Below are positions 52,773 to 62,215 of a DNA stretch of 64,000 nucleotides, in pieces. This DNA is from Tardiphaga sp. (GTDB lineage: Bacteria > Pseudomonadota > Alphaproteobacteria > Rhizobiales > Xanthobacteraceae). How positions within the stretch are numbered: position 1 is the stretch's first letter; each line of letters begins with the position of its first letter. The stretch lies in NCBI GenBank assembly GCA_030147505.1, contig JASBVG010000094.1, positions 1 to 64,000 on the forward strand, in the 5' to 3' direction. The notes beneath the pieces are model-generated. The model was given only the letters and a program-made list of their open reading frames with translations, made no database searches and had not been told where the DNA came from. The translations under genes and the position numbers were made by a program.

Positions 52773-53759
52773 TCAGACCGGGCTCCACGGCGCCGGGGCA
52801 ATGCGATAGCCATCGCCGTCCTTGACGACGTGGCCATTCGCCGGGAACGGATAGTGGAAGCCCTGCACACGCATCTTCTCCGCCACGAGCATGTCATAGA
52901 CCTTGCGACGGGTGGCTTCGGCCTGCGCCGCGTCCTGATCAAACATCAGATGCCAGCCGGGATTGGCTGCAAACAACGCCGGCAGGTTGGTAATGTCGGA
53001 CTGGATGAACAGCTTGTCGCTGCCCGACGAGAGGACGAACGACGTGTGGCCAGGCGTATGGCCGATGGCCTCGACTGCAAGCAGGCCCGGCGCGACGTCC
53101 TTCCCCCATTCATAGGGCGTGACCTTCTTCTTCAGGCCTTCGTTGAAGAGTTTGCGGTTGCTGGCGAACAGACCCTTCATGCGATCGCTCGAGGCTTTCG
53201 CCATCTCGCCATCATCGTTCCAGTACTTCCACTCGGCGGCTGGCACGAGCACTTCAGCGTTCGGGAAAGCCGGCGTGCCGTCGGCGGCGAGCAGACCGTT
53301 TACGTGGTCGCCGTGGAAGTGCGAAATCACGACCATGTCGACATTCTTGGCGTCGATGCCGGCAGCGGCCATATTGCTGGCGAACTGACCGACATTGCCT
53401 TTGGTCGCAGCGAAGGCACCAGGACCGTTACCAGTGTCGATCACTACCAGCTTGCCACCGGTGTTGATGACCAGAGGCGCGAAATGGATGGTAACCTTGT
53501 CCTTCGGCAGGAAGGACTTCTCCAATTGCGCGTTGACCTCCTCCTTCTTCGCATTGAGCACGAAGGTATCGGCCAGCGGGAAGGTGTTGGCACCGTCCGA
53601 GATGACATTCACCTGGGCATCGCCAACCCTGTAGCGATAGAAGCTCGGTGCCTGTTTCTCTGCAAGCGGCGCCGCAGCTTTGGCGGGAGCGGAAGCAATA
53701 AGCGGCGACGCTGCGAGCGCGGCGGCACCGGTGAGAGCCTGACGACGAGACAAGTCCAT
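52773..53759 (-). CDS. Exported metallo-beta-lactamase-fold hydrolase
   Basis: 328 residues. A twin-arginine signal (MDLSRRQALTGAAALAASPL, cleaving near APAKAAA) leads an MBL domain with the metal motif HFHGDH (147-152), the later His in GHTPGHTSFVL, and Asp in QSDITN. Such folded, metal-loaded enzymes are typical Tat cargo. The substrate is unknown; lactonase-like and beta-lactamase-like activities are possible. The gene stands alone, convergent with nothing and followed by the PaiB-argC pair on the same strand. Confidence 0.9.
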   Translation of the reverse strand: MDLSRRQALTGAAALAASPLIASAPAKAAAPLAEKQAPSFYRYRVGDAQVNVISDGANTFPLADTFVLNAKKEEVNAQLEKSFLPKDKVTIHFAPLVINTGGKLVVIDTGNGPGAFAATKGNVGQFASNMAAAGIDAKNVDMVVISHFHGDHVNGLLAADGTPAFPNAEVLVPAAEWKYWNDDGEMAKASSDRMKGLFASNRKLFNEGLKKKVTPYEWGKDVAPGLLAVEAIGHTPGHTSFVLSSGSDKLFIQSDITNLPALFAANPGWHLMFDQDAAQAEATRRKVYDMLVAEKMRVQGFHYPFPANGHVVKDGDGYRIAPAPWSPV

Positions 53760-53901
53760 GGTCGATCCCTCCAGTGAAATTGACCGGCATAATGCCGGTC
53801 CAATGTTGCAGCGATCTTTATCAGCGGTTTGACAACCGCGCGAGATGACAGATCGCCATGCGCGAGATCAACACCCTGACGCTTCGATTATTCCAATATC
53901 G

Positions 53902-54432
53902 CTATTTGTACTTCAGCGCCCATTCGGCAACGACCGAGAGTGCATCGCCGCACATGATGAGGACGCTCGCCCAGACAAACGCCGAGGTGAAATTGGCCAG
54001 TTGGAAGCGCCAATACGGCATCTCGAAAATGCCGGCGACGAGCGGGACCGAGGCGCGGAGCGGACCGAAGAAACGGCCGATGAAAATGCTCGGCACGCCC
54101 CAGCGGATAACGAAGGCTTCTCCACGCGGCAGCAAGTTAGGGTATTTCGACAGCGGCCACATCTGGGCGACGCGGTCCTTGTATCTGTAGCCGAACCAGT
54201 AAGACAGCCAGTCGCCCAGAGCGGCGCCGATAGCGCCGGCAATCAGTACCGGCCAGACGCTGAGATCGCTGGCGCCGACCAGTGCGCCGATAGCAACCAG
54301 CGCGCCCCAAGCCGGGACAAGCAAGGAGATGAATGCGAGCGACTCGCAGAAAGCAAGGATAAGGACGATGGGCGCGGCCCAAGCCTGATGCTCCCTCACA
54401 AATTCGGTGAGGCCGTGGAAAGCGTCTGCCAT
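53902..54432 (-). CDS. DedA-family membrane protein
   Basis: 176 residues, about five hydrophobic segments. The DedA/SNARE-associated pattern has the re-entrant E-x-L-x-x-P-like part (FCESLAFISLLVPAWGALVA), GDWLSYWFGYRYKDRV, and the conserved GRFFGPLRASVPLVAG. DedA proteins support membrane lipid turnover, recently as undecaprenyl-phosphate or phospholipid flippases in some members, and proton-motive-force homeostasis. Same strand as the caspase-TPR gene, 60 bases after it. Confidence 0.9.
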   Translation of the reverse strand: MADAFHGLTEFVREHQAWAAPIVLILAFCESLAFISLLVPAWGALVAIGALVGASDLSVWPVLIAGAIGAALGDWLSYWFGYRYKDRVAQMWPLSKYPNLLPRGEAFVIRWGVPSIFIGRFFGPLRASVPLVAGIFEMPYWRFQLANFTSAFVWASVLIMCGDALSVVAEWALKYK

Positions 54433-54492
54433 GGCGTCACGTCTTGCCAGAGCCGCCGATCAAATGCCAGCAGCCGCCCTGCGACATCATCA

Positions 54493-55971
54493 TCACGGTT
54501 TGCGGAGGAAATAGTCATCGCCGCCCAGCGAGCCATAGACAAATGGCTCCTGGGCATTGGCTGTCGCAGCCATCACATCATCGCGAACCAGTCCGAAAAA
54601 CTTGCGGATTTCGACGCCCGGCTTCTGCATGTTCCGGATCAGCGCAGTTGCGAAAGGACTATTGGCCTGCCCGGACACGCCATCGGACGCCACCTGACCG
54701 GCTTTTGCCGCATAGGCCACGAGAGTAGCGCTCGTTTCCGGCTCGATACGGGCAAGACCCCGGCCCACCGACCTGCTTGCGACCGTCTTGGCCATATCGC
54801 GCAGGAACGGATTGTCGCGGCACGCATCGAGGATGACCAGGCGCAACTTGCGCGCGCTTTCCACACTCGTCAGTACCGACTCGAGAGGTACCGCCTCGAA
54901 CTGAACGGACCGATCGGTCTTCAATTTCGCATCCACCGGGATCAGATAATTGACGCCGTTCACCTCGATCCCGTGGCCGGCATAGTAAACAACGGCCCAA
55001 TCAGCCCGAGCCGCCTCGGTGGAAAATGCATTTAGCGCCTCGCGCATGGCCGCGGCGCTGAGATCCTTGTCGAGATGGACGGCTTTGAAGCCGGCGGCGC
55101 GGAGTGACTCCGCGACAGCCTTGGCATCGCCGTTCGGGTTCGGCAGCTTCGGCACCGATACATAAGCGCCATTGCCGATCACCAGTGCGACGCGAGTTTC
55201 GCCGCCAGGCGCATCCTGCGCGATCACCGGCGGCAGGGGATCGGCAGCGGGATTCGGTGCGGTCACTACAACTGGCGACACAGCTTTGGACGCAATTGCG
55301 AGACCCATGGCGCGTTCGCGCGCCTCCGCCATTTCGCGCGGGGTGACGGAGGCTGGATCGACCCGAGCGGCGTGCGTGAAATCCGCCTTCGCCTTGTCGC
55401 TCTGCCCGATCTGCTCATAGGCCATGCCGCGCGCGACAAAGGTCTTGCCGGCGCGCGAATCCATGCGCGCCGACTCGTTCAAACTAGTGAAGGCGCGCTC
55501 GACGTCGCCCTTGCCCTGATAGGCCACGCCGCAGACACGATAAGCCACCGCATTGCGCGGATTGACACGGATGATCGCATTGCAATCATCGAGTGCGAGA
55601 TCGAATTCGCCGTTCTTGGAATAGGCCGAGGCGCGATTGAGAACGGTGACGGTGTCGTTCTGGCCGAGGCCGATGGCCTGAGTGTAATCCTTGATGGCCT
55701 CGTCATACTTCTTGATCTGAAAATAGACGGCGCCACGGTTGGAATAAGCAAGCGCGGAATTGGGATGGCGACGGATGATGTCATCCAGCGATGCCAGCGC
55801 TCGCGTGTAGTCGCCTTTCCGGAACAGTGCGATGGCCGCGTTGTTGGCGCGGGCGACGGATGCGTTGCTCTCGGGAACGTTTCGGATCGTCTGCGCGGCG
55901 GCGGGGGATACAACAGGTGACAAAGCAAGCGCCGCTGCGATGATCATCCATCGAAATATCGATTGCGTCAT
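54493..55971 (-). CDS. Secreted TPR-caspase (peptidase C14) protein
   Basis: 492 residues from the ATG at 55971, preceded by GGGGAG; the ATG at 56010 is less likely. A signal peptide (1-26, ending AAAQ) is followed by four to five TPR repeats (about 38-205, e.g. ALAYSNRGAVYFQIKKYDEA). A caspase-like domain then spans about 258-470, with ALVIGNGAYVSVPKLPNP, the catalytic His 333 in VVYYAGHGIEVNGVNYLIPV and Cys 384 in VILDACRDNPF. The dyad is intact, so an active protease with Arg/Lys specificity is likely (family knowledge). Orthocaspases with TPR domains are common in Bradyrhizobium; their roles are mostly unknown. Confidence 0.9.
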   Translation of the reverse strand: MTQSIFRWMIIAAALALSPVVSPAAAQTIRNVPESNASVARANNAAIALFRKGDYTRALASLDDIIRRHPNSALAYSNRGAVYFQIKKYDEAIKDYTQAIGLGQNDTVTVLNRASAYSKNGEFDLALDDCNAIIRVNPRNAVAYRVCGVAYQGKGDVERAFTSLNESARMDSRAGKTFVARGMAYEQIGQSDKAKADFTHAARVDPASVTPREMAEARERAMGLAIASKAVSPVVVTAPNPAADPLPPVIAQDAPGGETRVALVIGNGAYVSVPKLPNPNGDAKAVAESLRAAGFKAVHLDKDLSAAAMREALNAFSTEAARADWAVVYYAGHGIEVNGVNYLIPVDAKLKTDRSVQFEAVPLESVLTSVESARKLRLVILDACRDNPFLRDMAKTVASRSVGRGLARIEPETSATLVAYAAKAGQVASDGVSGQANSPFATALIRNMQKPGVEIRKFFGLVRDDVMAATANAQEPFVYGSLGGDDYFLRKP

Positions 55972-56210
55972 AGGCTCCCCTGCTGCTTTGCCGCCCTGTG
56001 TCATAATCATCGAATATTCATGGCATCGTCAGGGCATGTCGACAGGACTACGCCTTCGCGTAGTGACCGGCGATTGCGTTGGATGTCGTACTCTTCTGAC
56101 GAATTGACAGACGCACGATCTGCCGATTTAGTTCACGCAACGGGGACCAGCGATCTCCCCGTCAGGCAACATGCCCAAGAATCGCGTCCTGTTTCCACCA
56201 AGGGCGCCGC

Positions 56211-57623
56211 ATGTCTGCTATTGAGCCAAAGCTACTCGGCGTCGCGTCGGGCGATCCGGCCATCGATCCCGTCCGCTCTCACGGTATCTCGTTTTCGGAG
56301 GCCCTGTGCGTCTGGCTCCGCATTTCCCTGCTCTCCTTCGGCGGGCCGGCCGGCCAGATCGCGGTGATGCATCGCATCGTTGTGGAGGAAAAGAACTGGA
56401 TCTCCGAGGCGCGTTTTCTGCACGCGCTCAACTACTGCATGTTGCTGCCCGGCCCCGAGGCGCAGCAGATGGCGACCTATATGGGCTGGCTGCTGCATCG
56501 GACCGTCGGCGGCATGGTCGCCGGCGTTCTCTTCATACTGCCAGGCGTCATCGCCATCATGGCGCTGAGCCATATCTATGCGGCCTATGGCAATGTCGGC
56601 TTTGTCGCGGCGCTGTTCTTCGGTTTGAAATCGGCGGTTCTTGCCATTGTCATCGAAGCGGTGATCCGGGTCGGCCGGCGTGCGCTTGGCAATTCCGTAA
56701 TGTATGCGATCGCGGGCATTGCTTTCGTTGCAATTTTCTTCTTCGCCGTCCCGTTTCCGATCATCGTGCTGAGCGCCGGTGTCGTCGGCCTGATCGGGGG
56801 CAACTTGGGATCTCAACACTTTGCCGCGGTGTCTCACGGCAGCAAATCACAGGCTGCGATCGACAGTCTCCTTGGTGACGGAATTCCCGATCACGCCCGC
56901 CCTAGCCTGCAGCGGACGCTTCGGGTGCTCGCCATCTGGCTCGCAGTCTGGCTCGTCCCGGTGGTCGCCATCGTCGTGCTTCTAGGCTGGGCCAGCGTCT
57001 TCAGCCAGATCGCGGTCTTCTTCAGCAAGCTGGCCATGGTGACCTTCGGCGGCGCCTATGCGGTGCTGGCCTATGTCGCGCAGCAGGCGGCCGACCACTA
57101 TCACTGGGTCACCGCCCGCGAGATGCTCGACGGCCTCGGCATGGCCGAAACGACGCCGGGGCCGCTGATTATGGTGGTGCAGTTCGTGGCCTTCATGGCA
57201 GCGTTACGCGATGCCAGCGGCCTGCCGCCCATGTTGGCCGGAACGCTCGGCGGCTTGCTCGCGACCTGGGTGACTTTCGCACCCTGCTTCCTCTGGATCT
57301 TCGTCGGCGCGCCCTATATCGAGGCGCTGCGCGGCAACCGCGCGCTTGCAGGCGCGCTGGCGGCGATCACGGCGGCCGTGGTCGGGGTCATTCTCAATCT
57401 GTCAATCTGGTTCGCGCTCCACACGCTGTTCCGGCAGAGCAATCCGATTGAGAACTACGGCTTCAACTTCGACGCCCCCGTGCTCGCCAGCGTCGATCCC
57501 GCTGCGGTTGCGTTATCTGCTGCCGCGGCCATCGCGATCCTCTGGTTCAGGATCGGGATGCTTCCAGTGCTCGGTGCGTCCTGTGTGGCAGGAGTGCTGA
57601 TGAAACTCGCCGGATTGATCTGA
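56211..57623 (+). CDS. chrA: Chromate transporter, CHR family (long, two-domain form)
   Basis: 470 residues with two homologous CHR domains (about 20-200 and 235-465) and ten or more hydrophobic segments. Each half has the family motifs: FSEALCVWLRISLLSFGGPA (FGGP) with PGPEAQQMATYMGWL in the first; FFSKLAMVTFGGAYAVLAYV (FGG) and AETTPGPLIMVVQFVAFMAA in the second. ChrA exports chromate driven by the proton gradient; members also exist that carry other oxyanions. No ChrB-type regulator is nearby. Start ATG 56211. Confidence 0.92.
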   Translation: MSAIEPKLLGVASGDPAIDPVRSHGISFSEALCVWLRISLLSFGGPAGQIAVMHRIVVEEKNWISEARFLHALNYCMLLPGPEAQQMATYMGWLLHRTVGGMVAGVLFILPGVIAIMALSHIYAAYGNVGFVAALFFGLKSAVLAIVIEAVIRVGRRALGNSVMYAIAGIAFVAIFFFAVPFPIIVLSAGVVGLIGGNLGSQHFAAVSHGSKSQAAIDSLLGDGIPDHARPSLQRTLRVLAIWLAVWLVPVVAIVVLLGWASVFSQIAVFFSKLAMVTFGGAYAVLAYVAQQAADHYHWVTAREMLDGLGMAETTPGPLIMVVQFVAFMAALRDASGLPPMLAGTLGGLLATWVTFAPCFLWIFVGAPYIEALRGNRALAGALAAITAAVVGVILNLSIWFALHTLFRQSNPIENYGFNFDAPVLASVDPAAVALSAAAAIAILWFRIGMLPVLGASCVAGVLMKLAGLI

Positions 57624-57774
57624 GCTCCGGCTCGCATCCGGGTTATTCCATCGCGCATCCCGAAGTCGTGACCGGTATAGATGAACCATCCAGGAGGTGC
57701 GGAGCCTAATGGGCTCCTCACCGGCCCGCCAATGCGGCCAGACGCCGGCCATCAAAACCCGGGAGAATAAATTG

Positions 57775-58155
57775 ATGATCGGATCATTGATGATCTGTGT
57801 GAGCACTGTCGTGTTGCTGGTCGGGATGGTGGCGGGCATCGCCATGGGGATCAAGCAGGACTTCCTCCTCTCGCCCGCCCATGCCCATCTCAATCTGGTC
57901 GGTGGCGTGCTGCTGTTCCTATTCGGACTGTATTACCGCGTGGTTCCGACGGTCGGCCGCAGCCCGCTGGCGAGGATTCAGGGCTGGCTGCATATCGTCG
58001 GCGGCCTGATGTTCCCGATCGGGATAGGCATCACATTGCTGGCCAATCACACCTATATGGCCGTTCCCATCATCGGCTCGCTGATCATGCTCGCGGCCAT
58101 GGTGCTGTTCGTGGTGATCGTGCTACGCACCGAGCGCGCCGCCGCCGTGGCCTGA
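57775..58155 (+). CDS. Small four-span membrane protein with HAHLN motif
   Basis: 126 residues from the ATG at 57775 with GGGAG 9 bases upstream. Four hydrophobic segments are clear (ICVSTVVLLVGMVAGIAMG, LVGGVLLFLFGLYYRVV, IVGGLMFPIGIGITLLA, GSLIMLAAMVLFVVIVL). The motif PAHAHLNLVGG, with two His and an Asn, and a further His in HIVGG and NHTY resemble small relatives of heme-copper-oxidase or NnrS proteins, which bind heme or copper. That relation is only motif-based. It follows chrA by about 150 bases on the same strand. Confidence 0.75.
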   Translation: MIGSLMICVSTVVLLVGMVAGIAMGIKQDFLLSPAHAHLNLVGGVLLFLFGLYYRVVPTVGRSPLARIQGWLHIVGGLMFPIGIGITLLANHTYMAVPIIGSLIMLAAMVLFVVIVLRTERAAAVA

Positions 58156-58264
58156 CCCGGCGCTGCCGGCTGGTTAGCCCATGGACAGCCCAGTCGTGGC
58201 ATAGTCATCGCAACGATTCGCCGCGGAATACCACGGCGACACCTCAGACAAGACTTCAAGACAT

Positions 58265-60310
58265 ATGGCCAAGGCACTGAAACCGAAAGACAAAGCCGAT
58301 CTCTTTGGATCGGACGCCGCGAAATCCGCTACGCCCGCCAAGGCAGCCCCGAAGGCCGCCAATGCGGAAGCCGGCTACACCGCCGCCGACATCGAGGTCC
58401 TCGAAGGCCTCGAGCCCGTACGTCGTCGCCCGGGGATGTATATCGGCGGAACGGACGAAAAGGCACTTCACCACCTGTTCGCGGAAGTGATCGACAACTC
58501 GATGGACGAGGCGCTGGCAGGCCATGCGACCTTCATCGAGGTGGAACTTACAGCCGACGGCTTCCTCACGGTAACCGACAACGGCCGCGGCATTCCCGTC
58601 GATCCGCATCCGAAGCAGCCGAAGAAGTCAGCGCTCGAAGTCATCATGTGCACGCTGCATGCGGGCGGCAAATTCGACTCCAAGGTCTATGAGACCTCGG
58701 GCGGCCTCCACGGCGTCGGCGTGTCGGTGGTCAACGCCCTCTCCTCGCTGCTCGAGGTCGAGGTCGCGCGCAACCAGCAGCTCTACAAGATGACCTTCGC
58801 CCGCGGCATTCCGCAGGGCAAGCTGCAGGAGCTCGGCAAGGTCCATAACCGCCGCGGCACCCGCGTGCGCTTCAAGCCGGACACCGACATCTTCGGCGCC
58901 AAGGCCCATTTCAAGCCGCAGCGCCTGTTCAAGATGGCGCGCTCGAAAGCCTATCTGTTCGGCGGCGTCGAGATCCGCTGGAAGTGCGATCCCGAACTGC
59001 TCAAGGGCATCGAGGATTGCCCGGCCGAGGCGACCTTCCACTTCCCCGGTGGCCTGAAGGACTATCTCGCCGCGGCGATCCATGCAGACACGCTGGTGCA
59101 TCCGGAAATCTTCTCGGGCAAGTCCGGCCGCAACGGCTCGCACGGCGCCTGCGAGTGGGCGGTCGCCTGGACGGCGGATGCCGATGGCTTCATGGCCTCC
59201 TACACCAATACCGTGCCGACGCCCGACGGCGGCACTCATGAAAGCGGCATGCGCAGCGCCATGCTGCGCGGCCTCAAGGATCACGCAGAGCGCGTCGGCC
59301 AGGGCAAGCGCGCCAGCAACATCACCTCGGAAGACGTGATGGTCGGCGCCGCGGTCATGCTCTCGGTCTTCGTGCGCGAGCCGGAATTCCAGGGCCAGAC
59401 CAAGGACCGCCTTGCCACGGCCGAAGCGCAGAAGATCGTCGAACAGGCCATCAAGGACCCGTTCGACCACTGGCTGTCGGGCAATCCGGTGCAGGCCAAC
59501 AAGCTGCTCGAATTCGTCATGGAGCGCGCCGACGAGCGCCTGCGGCGGCGCGCCGAGAAGGAAACTTCCCGCAAGACGGCGGTGAAGAAGCTGCGTCTCC
59601 CCGGCAAGCTGGCCGACTGCACCAATACCGCGACCGAAGGTTCGGAACTGTTCATCGTCGAGGGAGACTCGGCAGGCGGCAGCGCCAAGCAGGCACGCGA
59701 TCGCAAGACCCAGGCGATCCTGCCCCTGCGTGGAAAAATCCTCAACGTCGCCTCGGCGACCAAGGACAAGCTGACGGCCAACCAGCAGCTCGCCGACCTG
59801 ATGCAGGCGATCGGCTGCGGCACCGGCGCACACTACCGCGAAGAGGACCTGCGTTACTCACGTATCATCATCATGACCGACGCCGACGTCGATGGCGCGC
59901 ATATCGCATCCTTGTTGATCACGTTTTTCTACCGGCAGATGCCGAAGCTGATCGACGAGGGCCATCTCTATCTCGCGGTGCCGCCGCTCTATCGCCTGAC
60001 CCATGGCAGCAAGACGGTCTATGCTCGCGACGAGGCGCATCGCGATGCGCTGCTGAAGAGCGAGTTCAACGCCAATGCCAAGGTCGATATCGGCCGCTTC
60101 AAAGGTCTTGGCGAAATGATGCCGGCTCAGCTGAAGGAAACCACCATGGATCCGTCGCGCCGCACCCTGCTGCGCGTCCAGCTCCTGCCCGACGATCGCG
60201 AAGGGACGGCGGATTCCGTCGAGCGCCTGATGGGCACCAAGGCGGAAGCCCGCTTTGCGTTCATCTCCGATAAGGCGGAGTTCGCCAGCGAGGACTTGCT
60301 GGACGTTTGA
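58265..60310 (+). CDS. parE: DNA topoisomerase IV subunit B
   Basis: 681 residues. The GHKL ATPase has EVIDNSMDEA (Asn for Mg), VTDNGRGIPVD, GGLHGVGVSVVNALS; the TOPRIM domain has LFIVEGDSAGGSAKQARDRK and DADVDGAHIASLL. The first 40 residues are an Ala/Lys-rich extension usual for alphaproteobacterial ParE. Together with ParC (not in the window) it decatenates daughter chromosomes. GyrB is distinguished by length (about 800); the shorter form here fits ParE. Confidence 0.96.
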   Translation: MAKALKPKDKADLFGSDAAKSATPAKAAPKAANAEAGYTAADIEVLEGLEPVRRRPGMYIGGTDEKALHHLFAEVIDNSMDEALAGHATFIEVELTADGFLTVTDNGRGIPVDPHPKQPKKSALEVIMCTLHAGGKFDSKVYETSGGLHGVGVSVVNALSSLLEVEVARNQQLYKMTFARGIPQGKLQELGKVHNRRGTRVRFKPDTDIFGAKAHFKPQRLFKMARSKAYLFGGVEIRWKCDPELLKGIEDCPAEATFHFPGGLKDYLAAAIHADTLVHPEIFSGKSGRNGSHGACEWAVAWTADADGFMASYTNTVPTPDGGTHESGMRSAMLRGLKDHAERVGQGKRASNITSEDVMVGAAVMLSVFVREPEFQGQTKDRLATAEAQKIVEQAIKDPFDHWLSGNPVQANKLLEFVMERADERLRRRAEKETSRKTAVKKLRLPGKLADCTNTATEGSELFIVEGDSAGGSAKQARDRKTQAILPLRGKILNVASATKDKLTANQQLADLMQAIGCGTGAHYREEDLRYSRIIIMTDADVDGAHIASLLITFFYRQMPKLIDEGHLYLAVPPLYRLTHGSKTVYARDEAHRDALLKSEFNANAKVDIGRFKGLGEMMPAQLKETTMDPSRRTLLRVQLLPDDREGTADSVERLMGTKAEARFAFISDKAEFASEDLLDV

Positions 60311-60357
60311 GGCTTCGCCTCGCAAAACCAGACGGCGTGCACGCACGTATATCGCTC

Positions 60358-60549
60358 ATGCGTGCGCCCCTTCTCACTCTCGGCATACTCTCGTTGCTGA
60401 TAGGCCTGCTCTGGATCGGCCAAGGCACTGGTCTCGTGCCATGGCCGCGGTCGAGCTTCATGATCAACCAGATGCCATGGGCCTACTGTGGCGCTGCACT
60501 CGCTGCTGCCGGCCTCGGATTGACCGGCTACGCGCTGTCGCGGTCTTGA
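60358..60549 (+). CDS. Small two-span membrane protein
   Basis: 63 residues from the ATG at 60358; a TTG at 60307 inside the parE stop would add 17 residues and couple it to parE. Two membrane segments: LLTLGILSLLIGLLWIGQGT and WAYCGAALAAAGLGLTGYAL. The family is common but unnamed in Bradyrhizobium relatives, often beside parE. Function unknown. Confidence 0.7.
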   Translation: MRAPLLTLGILSLLIGLLWIGQGTGLVPWPRSSFMINQMPWAYCGAALAAAGLGLTGYALSRS

Positions 60550-60640
60550 TCGCAAAGCCCCTTTCCTCTCGTTCCCACTCTTGCAATGATCGCCTTCAGG
60601 CGCGCCGCAGAATGCGCCCGCGACGAACGGGGTGGATCGT

Positions 60641-61411
60641 GTGACCAATCAGCTTTTCGATCTCAAGGGCCAGGTGGCCATCGTCACTGGCGGAAATGCC
60701 GGCATCGGGCTCGCGATGGCGCGCGGACTGGCGGAAGCCGGTGCGACGATCACGATCGCCGACCGCAATGCGGACAATTCGGCGCAAGCGCAAGCGTTGC
60801 TCGAACGCGATGGTCACCGGGTTCACGCCGCCATTACCGATGTCACCGATGCCGCTTCAGTCGCTGACATGGTCGCGGCAACGCGCGAACGCTTCGGACG
60901 CGTCGATATCCTCGTCAACAATGCCGGGATCAGCATCGCTGCGCCTCTCGAGGAGATGGCGCTCGCCGACTGGCAGACGGTGATCGACGTCAACATGACC
61001 GCGCCGTTCATATGCGCACAGGCGGTCTATCCTGCAATGAAGCAAGGCGGACGCGGCAAGATCATCAATATCGCCTCGGTGCTGGCGCAGCTCGGCGCGG
61101 GGGGAGCTGCGAACTACGCCGCCAGCAAAGGCGGCATCCTGCAATTCACCCGCTCGCTGGCAACGGCGTGGGCTGCGGACAACATCCAGAGCAATGCGAT
61201 CCTCCCTGGCTGGATCGATACCGACCTGACCAGCCGCGCCAAGGAACGCGTGCCGGAACTGCATGACCGCATCGTGTCGCGCGTCCCCGCCGCGCGCTGG
61301 GGCCGGCCGGACGACCTCGTCGGCGCCGCCGTGTTTCTCGCCAGCGCGGCATCCGATTTCGTCAACGGCGCGGCACTGACTGTCGATGGCGGCTTCTCCA
61401 TTCAAGGCTGA
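60641..61411 (+). CDS. Short-chain dehydrogenase/reductase (first of a tandem pair)
   Basis: 256 residues from GTG 60641; the site GGGGTGG precedes it, and GTG 60632 is an alternative. Classical SDR: cofactor motif TGGNAGIGLAMA, NNAG, catalytic Ser-Tyr-Lys in NIASVLAQLG and YAASKGG, and PGWIDTDLT. Asp/Arg after beta-2 (ADRNAD) suggests NAD(H). The closest named relatives are gluconate 5-dehydrogenase/2-deoxy-gluconate dehydrogenase-type enzymes, but the substrate cannot be assigned. The next gene, 21 bases on, is a paralogue, so the pair arose by duplication. Confidence 0.9.
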   Translation: MTNQLFDLKGQVAIVTGGNAGIGLAMARGLAEAGATITIADRNADNSAQAQALLERDGHRVHAAITDVTDAASVADMVAATRERFGRVDILVNNAGISIAAPLEEMALADWQTVIDVNMTAPFICAQAVYPAMKQGGRGKIINIASVLAQLGAGGAANYAASKGGILQFTRSLATAWAADNIQSNAILPGWIDTDLTSRAKERVPELHDRIVSRVPAARWGRPDDLVGAAVFLASAASDFVNGAALTVDGGFSIQG

Positions 61412-61432
61412 TTGCGTGCAAAGGACGACACC

Positions 61433-62203
61433 ATGAACAAGGCACTGTTCGATCTCACCGGCCGCGTGGCTATCGTCACCGGCGGCAATGGCGGCATCGG
61501 GCTTGGCATGGCGCGCGGCCTCGCAGCAGCCGGCGCGTCGATCGTCATTGCCGGGCGAAATCAGGCGAAATCGGAAGCGGCCGTGGCCGCGCTGGCAGCA
61601 AGCGGCGTGAAGGCCATCGCGCTGGCGGTCGATGTCAATAACACCGCGGATCTGAAGGCGATGGTTGCCGGCACGCTCAAGGCGTTCGGTCGCATCGACA
61701 TCCTCATCAACAATGCCGGCATCAATATCCGCAAGCCACCGCACGAGATCGCGCTGGAAGAATGGAATGATGTGATCAAGACCAATCTCACCAGCGCCTT
61801 CGTCGCATCGCAAGCGGTGCACCCGGCGATGGAAGACGCCGGCGGCGGCAAGATCATCAATATCGGCTCGATGCTTTCAATCTTCGGGGCGAGCTTCGCG
61901 CCGGCATATGCAGCGAGCAAAGGTGGCATCGTGCAGTTCACGCGCTCATGCGCCATCGCCTGGGCGCCGGACAACATCCAATGCAACGCCGTGCTGCCGG
62001 GCTGGATCGATACCGAACTCACGCAGAATGCGCGGCGCGAAGTCGATGGCCTGTATGATAAGGTACTGGCGCGCTCGCCGTCGGGCCGCTGGGGTGCGCC
62101 GGGCGACTTTGCCGGCATCGCGGTGTTCCTCGCATCGCGCGCGTCGGACTTCGTCACCGGCGCAGCCATTCCCGTCGATGGCGGCTTCTCTGTGCAGGGC
62201 TGA
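61433..62203 (+). CDS. Short-chain dehydrogenase/reductase (second of a tandem pair)
   Basis: 256 residues from the ATG at 61433, with AAAGGA some 8 bases upstream. Motifs: TGGNGGIGLGMA, NNAG, Ser in NIGSMLSIFG and YAASKGG, PGWIDTELT, and the end IPVDGGFSVQG, as in its neighbour (LTVDGGFSIQG). AGRNQAK after beta-2 suggests NADP use, unlike the first SDR. The two may oxidise and reduce related sugar acids or alcohols (inference). It ends close to the convergent amidohydrolase. Confidence 0.9.
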   Translation: MNKALFDLTGRVAIVTGGNGGIGLGMARGLAAAGASIVIAGRNQAKSEAAVAALAASGVKAIALAVDVNNTADLKAMVAGTLKAFGRIDILINNAGINIRKPPHEIALEEWNDVIKTNLTSAFVASQAVHPAMEDAGGGKIINIGSMLSIFGASFAPAYAASKGGIVQFTRSCAIAWAPDNIQCNAVLPGWIDTELTQNARREVDGLYDKVLARSPSGRWGAPGDFAGIAVFLASRASDFVTGAAIPVDGGFSVQG

Positions 62204-62215
62204 CCGCGGAGCGCA

